Shown here piece after piece: positions 1 to 5,755 of a DNA stretch of 5,755 nt. Numbering within the stretch: position 1 is the stretch's first letter; each line of letters begins with the position of its first letter. The position numbers were made by a program, and so were the translations under genes. The notes below the pieces were generated by a model, which was not told the DNA's origin, ran no database searches, and saw only the letters and a list, made by a program, of their open reading frames with translations. This stretch comes from Methanobacteriota archaeon (lineage in GTDB: Archaea > Thermoplasmatota > Poseidoniia > Poseidoniales > Poseidoniaceae): NCBI GenBank assembly GCA_002697705.1, contig NZXL01000017.1:26131-31885 (forward strand), written 5' to 3'.

Positions 1-125
1 TCGGCACTTGCACGGCCACTTGTGTCTTCAATTTCTTTCATTTCTTGTAGCTCGACGAAGTCAATGCTTGCTAATACACTAGTCAACATTAACATGACGA
101 GAATCATTGGGGTCATTTTATTCAT
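1..125 (-). CDS. Secreted or surface protein, N-terminal part only (runs off the left edge)
   Basis: Only the first 41 codons are in the window, and the function cannot be assigned. Residues 1-19 look like a Sec signal peptide: a lone Lys at position 3, a hydrophobic core unusually rich in Met (Met at 1, 4, 7, 11 and 13), then Thr-Ser-Val-Leu-Ala, which fits signal peptidase I cleavage after Ala19 (Val at -3, Ala at -1). There is no lipobox Cys. The mature part begins SIDFVELQEMKEIED and is acidic, as expected for an exposed protein. The ATG at 125 is chosen because a perfect GGAGGT lies 6 bases upstream and a TATA-like box lies further up. Met4 and Met7 are possible but less well-placed starts. 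It follows the ABC permease on the same strand, but about 230 bases of intergenic DNA, T-tracts and its own promoter suggest independent transcription. The short acidic segment after the signal peptide recalls surface proteins of Marine Group II archaea; that is an impression, not a match. Confidence 0.8.
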   Translation of the reverse strand, partial: MNKMTPMILVMLMLTSVLASIDFVELQEMKEIEDTSGRASA

Positions 126-131
126 ATCTAT

Positions 132-137
132 ACCTCC
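132..137 (-). promoter_or_regulatory. Shine-Dalgarno site of the secreted protein gene
   Basis: On the minus strand GGAGGT is followed by a 6-base spacer (ATAGAT) and the ATG at 125. This near-perfect anti-16S match at ideal spacing fixes the start. It contrasts with the ATPase start at 5684, which has no such motif. Confidence 0.8.
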
Positions 138-170
138 GACGGTTCGGTATTCCGCTCCACGTCAAATGCC

Positions 171-180
171 GTATTTATAC
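171..180 (-). promoter_or_regulatory. TATA-box promoter of the secreted protein gene
   Basis: GTATAAATAC on the minus strand contains an archaeal TATA-box core. Transcription would be expected to start about 25 bases downstream, near 145-150, giving a leader of roughly 20-25 bases that still contains the Shine-Dalgarno at 137-132. The decamer is its own reverse complement except at its central bases, so orientation rests on the gene it precedes; no plus-strand gene starts nearby. A second AT-rich stretch at 213-219 (TTATATT on the minus strand) is a weaker, more distant alternative. Confidence 0.6.
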
Positions 181-292
181 TATGGGCAGGTTTAGAAAGG
201 CTGAAAACCGGCAATATAAGCCCCTTTTAGACTCTTAGTGAGCCATTAAGGTATTGGATTAGAGTGGTTTATTTGTGAAAGTAATTGGCCGT

Positions 293-307
293 AAAAAATG
301 TCAAAAA
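293..307 (-). terminator. T-tract terminator after the permease gene
   Basis: On the minus strand, about 50 bases past the permease stop codon, a TTTTT run (307-303) is followed 4 bases later by a TTTTTT run (298-293). Oligo-T tracts without a required stem are the usual archaeal termination signal. They lie upstream of the next gene's TATA-like box, so they would separate the ABC operon from the secreted protein gene. Termination efficiency cannot be judged from sequence. Confidence 0.55.
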
Positions 308-328
308 CCCAAATAATCAAATTCGAGA

Positions 329-348
329 TTGTGTGATAAATAACACAA
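329..348 (-). repeat. Short inverted repeat just after the permease stop codon
   Basis: Arms TTGTGT (329-334) and ACACAA (343-348) are perfect reverse complements around an 8-base AT-rich loop, starting 6 bases after the permease stop. The 6-bp stem is weak and lies about 20 bases before the T-tracts, so it is not a bacterial-style intrinsic terminator. It could protect the 3' end of the mRNA or be chance. Confidence 0.35.
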
Positions 349-354
349 AACCCA

Positions 355-3300
355 TCATAAATCACGTAATGCTGCGGAAGGTGGTATCTTAGATGCAGCC
401 CTTATTGGTACTAATGTAGCCATTATTATCAGCAACCAACCACCGACTAGGACTGTTATTATCGAGGACCAAGGCAAAGCAAAATCTGCACCCTGATCTT
501 TCCAAAAAGAATTGTATAGAGACCTATGGAAACCTATTGCAACCAAAACACCATTCAAAATTCCAAGTAGTCCAACCCAAGAAACCTCCACTAAAAAGGT
601 CGCAGTAACCATTCTCTTGCGATATCCTAACGCACGAAGTATACCTATCGTTTTTCTTCTTTCTGACACTGAACGCACGGTAACAACTCCTATTCCAGCG
701 ATTCCAACAATCAATCCAAGAGCGAGATAACCTTCGAAAATACCCAGTAACGCTATGACTAATGATTGAATTAACATTACATCATCAGATATAATCGACA
801 CTGATGCCCCTTCATCGTTGAGTTTCTCTTCAAGGTGCTCAGCCAACTCAGCAGAAGCGATTCGAATTTCTTCTGATTTTCCAGCGGCAGAAAAAGTCTG
901 TATTTCAGATGAGTCAAAAGAAGAACTTGGCTTGGCTTCATCGGACAAACTAACATACATTCTAGTCAGCCTGGAATCGAATTGTTCTTGAGAAATTTCA
1001 CCACTAATCCATACACCTGGAGAGAACAAATATGACGACTGTTCTAAAAAGCCCCCAACCACTACATTTCTGGTGTTTCCAGGGTTCGATAAATCAATTA
1101 GAGAAATTGAATCTCCAATTGAAAAACTCATCATAGAAATACCTGTTCCATCAGTACTTAATTCGAGCCCAAATGAGGCGTCAACTAAGACTATATCGTC
1201 ACGGTTTCCAATTGAAATCCATGCTTCTTCGGCAGTATCTCCAAGTGACTCGTCCCAGAGGTGAAGTGGTAGACCTCCATGATTGGCAAAACCATCATCG
1301 AAACCACGAAGAATATACGGCATTCGTTCACCTGTATTATCCTCCAAGAATACTTCAGAGCGATACACTTTACCCACGGCATCAATATCGTCTTGAAGAG
1401 GAGTGCTCAAGTTCCACATCAATGGGTCACTGGAAAGTTCAAGTGGACGTGAACGAGATGCTGTTAGCATCAATTCAAATTCACCTTCTGTATCCTCTAC
1501 AAATGAACTTGAGTAATTGTCAAATTGTTCGGTATATCCTCCTAGAACTATCACTGAAAATACCGTGATTGAGAACATTCCCATTACTACAGCAGTGCGA
1601 ACTGGAGTGGACAATGGGTGAGCTAAGGCGACCGGCAATACTGGCCCCCAACGCTTGGTGAAAAATTGAGAACGACCAACTTTAGAGACCAGAACTGGGG
1701 CTGCACTGGTCAAAAGTAACACACCAGCAAAGACTTCAAACAGGCCAAGAAGGATAAATGAAAACTCATCTGGAGTCATATTATTTCTTATCGGGTCTAT
1801 TGGTTCAAGTGCAATTGTCCAAAGAAGAATTAGCCCTCCCAGCCATGCTAATGTATTGCGACCACTATGCCTTGCCCTATTTTGCCACTTGGAACTTTTT
1901 GATTTCAAAAGAACTGGCAACTCCCAGGTAAATATCGGGACAAAGGAAATCAAGGCAAATAATCCTCCAATAGTCCACAACAGGTAAGATAACCCCGAGT
2001 CAAATCCAAACACCAATAACAATAACATGAAAACTGCTGTTGCGCCAAATGTTACTATCTGAACCAACATCAAAATCCAAGGAATTCCTTCTTGCATCCT
2101 TATCACGCCGCCTTTTAATGCGGAAACTATGTTTAATTTCGAGGTCCATAAGGCCGAACCCCAAAGAGTGATCATTGCGATTAAAAAGCCCCATGCCCAA
2201 CCAGCAAATACCGATGACCAGTCCCAAGCGAAGGTGAATAAGTCCGAGCCTGCGGCAGCAAATATATTATCGAATGCAACACTGATTATCCATGCCAAAC
2301 CCAGACCGACAAATGCCCCCAGTACTCCGGCCAAAGAAGCCACTATTACGCCTTCTTGCACCGCTAAAGCCCGAGCATCTGAACGACTTATTCCAATCGC
2401 TCTAAGGACTCCTAATTCGACTCTTCGTGATTCAGCAAGCATCAGTATTATTGTCAAAACGAGTAGAACACCCGCAGCGATTGTGAAAGTTCCAAACACA
2501 AGGAACATTCCCGCTATAACCCCTGAGGATTGGGCTGCTGCCTTTGATGCCTCAACTTTTACTGCCGTAAAAGATGCGCCCAAATCATCACTATCCGAAT
2601 TATTGTCAAGCCAGTTAGAAAGCGTCATTATGGCTTGTCCGGTAACATTGGAATCATTCGACTCCAATAGGCCACCTCCAATAATTACCAGTGAACGTTC
2701 ATCTTCCGCTGCTGCTGATAATTTCTCAGCATCAGATAATGAGATGAAACCTAAGACTACACTGTCCAAGTCTTCAAGTGACTCCAAGCCATCTTGCTGA
2801 CTATAGATTCCAGAATTTATCAGCCCCAAAGAACTATCATTTCCAAACGCATATGGAATCAAACCCTTTACCCAAACCTTACTTTCATTTTCTAGCATCG
2901 ATAATGGAGAAAGACGTTGACTTATCGACACATCACCATCTTCGACTGTTACTGGAGATTGTTGCCCACCAAATGCTAAGAATAATTGAGGCAATTCTCC
3001 AAAGCCACCTGCGCTTGAAAGAATCGGGAGACGTATCGATTCAACTTCAGAACCATTCCAACGCATCAAGCCATCATCATAACTACACCAATTACCTCCA
3101 ACTATAATTGAAGTCAAAGATGTTACTGAGTTGCAATCTGGATGTAAGGATACATTGGTATGTGCCAAATCATCTGCCGGCCAATACTGGCCTTGAGACC
3201 ATGAAGAAAAAGTATCTTCCAGGTTAGTAGAACTTGACACATATCGCTCAACGCTAAGCAATCCCTCAATTTCTAAGTAAAGTGAATCTTCGACGATAAT

Positions 3301-4971
3301 ATCGATAGAACGAACCGTAGATGGCAATGTTAGAGATAGAGATACTTGTTCATCTTGTGATAAATCTTGATTATAACGATGCAAAATTAGATTTTGATTT
3401 TCTAACTCTGTCGCCCACCATGACCCATCATGAGAGTATATTGAATGTATTATTCCTGAAGTTTCTTCACTCGCCCAATCCTCATCATCATAATTTGACT
3501 CACTACCAATTATTATGCCACTCGAATGGGCAATAGCGCCAAGTTCACCGGACTTGTTCAATGCGAAATCATATGTCTTTTCTGAGTCTTTAACCTGCCA
3601 AAGCCATGCTGAACCAGAACCTTCGATTTGATAGCCAAAGCCGGAATCAGAGGCATGCCATAATGCCCTTTCACCTTCTCTTATCTCGGTGATGGATGAT
3701 GAGGAAAGAGTCAATAATTGCTCAAAATCATATTCCATTTCAATCAATGGAACTTGTAATACTTCCATCATCGTACTCCCTACTAGGAGACTGGAAAGAT
3801 TCTCCCGGAGCGAGACTACATCCTCTCCTTGTAAGCGTCCAAGACCCTTGTCAGTAGACAGTGAAAGTGATGCGGATTGTTGTTGGAAGTCTAGATTGAA
3901 ACCGACATCTTCAGCACTTAGTGTATTGTTTAGCAACACTCCGAGCCGTTCGGTTACTGGCTCAATTGTTCCAGCATCATCAACATCACCAGCAAGTGCA
4001 TAGTAAACTGTATTGAGTTTGCCATCCAGTAATTGCAAATCTTGAGCAGTTGAGAGATCGGTGAACATCGCCGGTGATTTGGTTCCGGCCAAATTAGCCA
4101 TGCCATCATTTTCTACTATTTTGAAGACCGAAACATTTTGTTCGAGTCTTTTTCTGGCACCATCTTCAGTGACATACCACCCTATTTCGACATCGTCACC
4201 AACTTCAAGTTCAAGTTCATCAGCAAGTACTCTATTAATGGCAATTTGAGTTTGTTGATTGATATTGTTTTGCTCCTCGATATCAATATACCTTATTCCG
4301 TTTTCTTGTGAGCCAAGATTAGGCCAAACCTCAAGAGAATCGATGGTTGAATTCATACTTGCCCAAGTTACTGTGGGTAATGATTTACCGCTTGGCGCTT
4401 GAATACTAACACCTGCAATTATCCCATGCTGTTGACCTTTGACATCATCGATTAATTTTGAATCTTGTTGGATATCTTGCCATAATTGATGAGCGACTGC
4501 TTCGGGAATCCTAACCCTTTCACCGGTACTTAGATCAAATCCAGAAAGAGTAACATCGGTTTCTCCCCACGAAGCTTCAATCTCGTATCTTACTGTGGCA
4601 TCAAGTGAATCACCAACTACTAGAGAGGAGGTGATTATTGCCGAAGCGATTACCAAACCTGCCATTAACAAGGCTGCTTGTCGCTTACGACGCATCACAT
4701 TTTCCTTTGCTAAACGCCAAACTACAAGTCTTTGAGGAACGAGTAATGGCTGCATCAAAACATGACTAATTATTGCAATACTAAGTGCACCAGCCCACAG
4801 AGTCATTCCTTCTATCGCCAGCATATCAAATATCCAAAAGGCAAGTATTGCATCTATTGCTGGACCCAAGGTCAATAGTGACTTTACCCATAAAGAGAGA
4901 TTTCTGCTACGCCCTGTTAGTATGGTTGAAATTCCCGAGGGAATTGCAACAACGACCAATAGGACGAGCAT
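355..4971 (-). CDS. Giant duplicated ABC transporter permease, FtsX/MacB type, with large extracellular domains
   Basis: A 1538-residue membrane subunit that should pair with the ATPase encoded just upstream; substrate unknown. Visible order: three membrane segments (about 1-18, 30-50, 56-78); a MacB-like first segment (98-120) after a basic stretch (MRRKRQ); extracellular domain 1 (about 121-814); FtsX module 1 with segments near 815-845, 872-897 and 919-943; four linking segments (963-990, 994-1018, 1041-1055, 1069-1092); segment 1121-1146; extracellular domain 2 (about 1147-1400); FtsX module 2 (about 1406-1433, 1458-1480, 1503-1523); and the C-terminal end IPPSAALRDL. The cytoplasmic coupling motifs are duplicated: SRRVELGVLRAIG (848-860) and SERRKTIGILRALG (1436-1449). 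Basic residues fall on the predicted cytoplasmic side, giving about 15 segments with N outside and C inside. MacB or LolC/E permeases have four segments and about 400-650 residues, so this is a fused double permease with extra segments and an enlarged first ectodomain. Start: the ATG is the first standard in-frame start, 14 bases after the ATPase stop, although the Shine-Dalgarno lies 17 bases away. Stop is TGA at 357-355. Confidence 0.93.
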   Translation of the reverse strand: MLVLLVVVAIPSGISTILTGRSRNLSLWVKSLLTLGPAIDAILAFWIFDMLAIEGMTLWAGALSIAIISHVLMQPLLVPQRLVVWRLAKENVMRRKRQAALLMAGLVIASAIITSSLVVGDSLDATVRYEIEASWGETDVTLSGFDLSTGERVRIPEAVAHQLWQDIQQDSKLIDDVKGQQHGIIAGVSIQAPSGKSLPTVTWASMNSTIDSLEVWPNLGSQENGIRYIDIEEQNNINQQTQIAINRVLADELELEVGDDVEIGWYVTEDGARKRLEQNVSVFKIVENDGMANLAGTKSPAMFTDLSTAQDLQLLDGKLNTVYYALAGDVDDAGTIEPVTERLGVLLNNTLSAEDVGFNLDFQQQSASLSLSTDKGLGRLQGEDVVSLRENLSSLLVGSTMMEVLQVPLIEMEYDFEQLLTLSSSSITEIREGERALWHASDSGFGYQIEGSGSAWLWQVKDSEKTYDFALNKSGELGAIAHSSGIIIGSESNYDDEDWASEETSGIIHSIYSHDGSWWATELENQNLILHRYNQDLSQDEQVSLSLTLPSTVRSIDIIVEDSLYLEIEGLLSVERYVSSSTNLEDTFSSWSQGQYWPADDLAHTNVSLHPDCNSVTSLTSIIVGGNWCSYDDGLMRWNGSEVESIRLPILSSAGGFGELPQLFLAFGGQQSPVTVEDGDVSISQRLSPLSMLENESKVWVKGLIPYAFGNDSSLGLINSGIYSQQDGLESLEDLDSVVLGFISLSDAEKLSAAAEDERSLVIIGGGLLESNDSNVTGQAIMTLSNWLDNNSDSDDLGASFTAVKVEASKAAAQSSGVIAGMFLVFGTFTIAAGVLLVLTIILMLAESRRVELGVLRAIGISRSDARALAVQEGVIVASLAGVLGAFVGLGLAWIISVAFDNIFAAAGSDLFTFAWDWSSVFAGWAWGFLIAMITLWGSALWTSKLNIVSALKGGVIRMQEGIPWILMLVQIVTFGATAVFMLLLLVFGFDSGLSYLLWTIGGLFALISFVPIFTWELPVLLKSKSSKWQNRARHSGRNTLAWLGGLILLWTIALEPIDPIRNNMTPDEFSFILLGLFEVFAGVLLLTSAAPVLVSKVGRSQFFTKRWGPVLPVALAHPLSTPVRTAVVMGMFSITVFSVIVLGGYTEQFDNYSSSFVEDTEGEFELMLTASRSRPLELSSDPLMWNLSTPLQDDIDAVGKVYRSEVFLEDNTGERMPYILRGFDDGFANHGGLPLHLWDESLGDTAEEAWISIGNRDDIVLVDASFGLELSTDGTGISMMSFSIGDSISLIDLSNPGNTRNVVVGGFLEQSSYLFSPGVWISGEISQEQFDSRLTRMYVSLSDEAKPSSSFDSSEIQTFSAAGKSEEIRIASAELAEHLEEKLNDEGASVSIISDDVMLIQSLVIALLGIFEGYLALGLIVGIAGIGVVTVRSVSERRKTIGILRALGYRKRMVTATFLVEVSWVGLLGILNGVLVAIGFHRSLYNSFWKDQGADFALPWSSIITVLVGGWLLIIMATLVPIRAASKIPPSAALRDL
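2992..3684 (-). other. Beta-rich, Trp-rich insert in extracellular domain 1 (possible beta-propeller)
   Basis: This covers permease residues about 430-660. The parts of domain 1 on either side have the mixed alpha/beta look of a MacB periplasmic core. This stretch instead shows recurring short hydrophobic strands and turns of the form SGIIIGSES, SHDGSWWATE, LILHRYNQD, SLYLEIEG and DGLMRWNGSE, spaced roughly 40-50 residues apart. It has ten Trp within about 200 residues (438, 456, 458, 499, 518, 519, 591, 597, 628, 638). The protein's only two Cys (613 and 629) lie here, outside the cell, and could form a disulfide. A propeller of four to five irregular blades fits the length and pattern, but no canonical WD40, Kelch or PQQ motif is evident. 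The boundaries are approximate and the fold is inferred. Confidence 0.4.
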
Positions 4972-4985
4972 CTCAACAAGCAGAA

Positions 4986-5684
4986 TTACTCCTCCTCTTC
5001 GCCTCTTCCTGTATCGACCATCAGTCCATCGTCCATTTGTAAAATCCTACTACATTGTGAAGCAACATCTTTGTCGTGAGTGACAAGTAGAAACGTCGTT
5101 CCAAGTTTTTTGTTGATTTCTTTGAGCAAAGTCATGACAGTGCTCGAAGTCGCTGAGTCAAGATTGCCTGTCGGTTCATCACAAAGTATCACTTTCGGGT
5201 GATGAACAATGGCGCGGGCTATGGCTACTCTTTGCTGTTGACCGCCCGATAGTTCAGTTGGTCTGTGTTCGCTACGGTCTGCCAGACCAACTGAATCTAG
5301 AGCTTCTAATGCTGATTTTCTTGATTCACTTGCAGATTTCCCCAGTAGTAGGAGCGGCAACTCCACATTCTCAACTGCAGAGAGTACGGGAAGGAGATTG
5401 AAATCTTGGAAAATAAAACCTAAATTTTCTGCCCGCATTTGCGTTCTTTTATCATCAGATACCGAATACATCGGATTGCCATCGATCATAACTTCTCCAG
5501 AATTTGGTTCATCAATTCCTGATAAAACGTTTAACAGTGTGGTTTTTCCACAACCCGAAGGACCCATTATGGCTATCATCTCTCCTTCTTTAATTTCAAC
5601 ATCAACACCCCTTACCGCTTGTACAGTCGATTCGCCAGAGGCATAGATTTTCCATAATGCAGTTGCTTGCATAACAGGTCGCAT
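4986..5684 (-). CDS. ABC transporter ATP-binding protein, LolD/MacB family
   Basis: A 232-residue cytoplasmic ATPase, the usual length for stand-alone LolD-type subunits, that powers the FtsX-type permease encoded next. All nucleotide-binding motifs are present: A-loop aromatic Tyr14, Walker A GPSGCGKTT (41-49), Q-loop Gln93 in FQDFNLLP, signature LSGGQ (145-149), Walker B VILCDE (165-170) with catalytic Glu170, D-loop NLDS (174-177) and switch His203. The combination FQDFNLLP and EPTGNLDS is typical of the MacB/LolD/FtsE branch. The family usually works as a dimer that moves the extracellular parts of the permease instead of passing a substrate through a channel. The protein ends in four Glu whose codons supply the GGAGGAG ahead of the permease. 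The ATG at 5684 is the first in-frame start after an upstream stop; Met5 is an alternative. No Shine-Dalgarno precedes it, and a TATA-like box 26-31 bases upstream suggests a leaderless or very short-leader mRNA. The ATPase and permease probably form a two-gene operon. The family call is firm; the substrate is unknown. Confidence 0.96.
   Translation of the reverse strand: MRPVMQATALWKIYASGESTVQAVRGVDVEIKEGEMIAIMGPSGCGKTTLLNVLSGIDEPNSGEVMIDGNPMYSVSDDKRTQMRAENLGFIFQDFNLLPVLSAVENVELPLLLLGKSASESRKSALEALDSVGLADRSEHRPTELSGGQQQRVAIARAIVHHPKVILCDEPTGNLDSATSSTVMTLLKEINKKLGTTFLLVTHDKDVASQCSRILQMDDGLMVDTGRGEEEE
4989..4995 (-). promoter_or_regulatory. Shine-Dalgarno-like site for the permease, inside the ATPase 3' end
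   Basis: GGAGGAG on the minus strand lies in the Glu codons at the end of the ATPase gene. It is 17 bases from the permease ATG at 4971, longer than the usual 5-10, but only 5 bases from an in-frame CTG (4983-4981). Either the ATG is used through translational coupling, or a rare non-ATG start adds four residues (Leu-Leu-Val-Glu, the initiator being read as Met). Confidence 0.4.
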
Positions 5685-5709
5685 GAATTCACTACAAAGG
5701 AACTGCGTT

Positions 5710-5715
5710 GATAAA
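5710..5715 (-). promoter_or_regulatory. TATA-like promoter element for the ABC operon, possibly shared with the divergent gene
   Basis: TTTATC on the minus strand lies 26-31 bases before the ATPase ATG, where an archaeal TATA box sits for a leaderless transcript. The next few bases, read on the plus strand (ATAAAC, 5711-5716), lie 21-26 bases before the plus-strand ATG at 5737. It is a weak TATA match, so the assignment rests mainly on position and on the 52-base divergent gap. Confidence 0.4.
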
Positions 5716-5736
5716 CTACCGCTTCAAAGCATCATC

Positions 5737-5755
5737 ATGGCCGAACAAGACAACA
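5737..5755 (+). CDS. Start of a possible divergent gene (first six codons only)
   Basis: ATG followed by an open frame reading MAEQDN runs off the right edge. The peptide looks like a natural cytoplasmic N-terminus, and an AT-rich hexamer lies at the distance expected for a leaderless archaeal transcript. No Shine-Dalgarno is visible. Nineteen bases cannot establish a gene or a function. It is listed because the spacing to the ABC operon makes a divergent gene pair plausible. Confidence 0.35.

Noticed and set aside
213..219. A second AT-rich, TATA-like stretch in the intergenic region.
   Set aside because: It is further from the secreted protein start than the box at 171-180 and would give a leader of about 60 bases. 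It may be a secondary promoter, but nothing in the sequence favours it.
329..348. Reading the inverted repeat as a bacterial Rho-independent terminator.
   Set aside because: The stem is only 6 bp and AT-rich, and the T-tracts are about 20 bases away instead of directly adjacent.
1173..1568. A 131-codon plus-strand open frame, and other plus-strand frames between 500 and 4250.
   Set aside because: All are antisense to the permease, have no ribosome site, and translate to low-complexity or His/Ser-rich peptides.
2129..2800. A 223-codon open frame on the plus strand.
   Set aside because: It lies wholly antisense to the permease over its well-conserved FtsX module 1. The translated product is Ser/Ala/Pro-rich, without domain-like features, start signal or promoter. 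It is the shadow of a long gene.
5398..5646. An 82-codon plus-strand open frame.
   Set aside because: It is antisense to the Walker A and Q-loop part of the ATPase, whose coding is certain.
355..5684. Assigning the pair as a MacAB-TolC type drug exporter or a LolCDE lipoprotein exporter.
   Set aside because: No membrane fusion adaptor or outer membrane partner is visible, the context looks archaeal, and the permease architecture differs from both. Only the superfamily is supported.

Overview
The window looks archaeal, most likely a marine Euryarchaeote of the Poseidoniales (Marine Group II) type. This is inferred from gene style and control signals, not from a marker gene. TATA-like boxes sit where archaeal promoters place them, the end of the long gene is followed by T-tracts rather than a hairpin-plus-U terminator, and the main gene is a very large FtsX/MacB-type permease of a kind I associate with this group. 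Base composition is moderately AT-rich. There are no RNA genes, CRISPR arrays, insertion sequences or phage genes.

Layout. Nearly everything reads on the minus strand. Going in the direction of transcription: a 232-residue ABC ATPase (5684 to 4986) starts the unit. After 14 bases comes a 1538-residue ABC permease (4971 to 355). A small inverted repeat and T-tracts (348 to 293) follow, then a TATA-like box and a strong Shine-Dalgarno for the 5' part of a secreted protein gene (125 to 1, running off the window). At the right edge, the first six codons of a probable divergent gene (5737 onward, plus strand) begin 52 bases from the ATPase start. Both starts lie about 21 to 31 bases from the same AT-rich hexamer.

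How the parts work together. The ATPase has every motif of the LolD/MacB family. The permease carries two complete FtsX modules in one chain, each with its own coupling motif facing the cytoplasm, plus extra membrane segments. One permease and an ATPase dimer would therefore make a complete transporter or mechanotransmission complex. Its first extracellular domain is about 690 residues and seems to hold a Trp-rich, beta-strand-rich insert, possibly a beta-propeller, with the only two cysteines of the protein. The second is about 255 residues. Substrate is unknown. The asymmetric ectodomain with its insert is the part most worth study.
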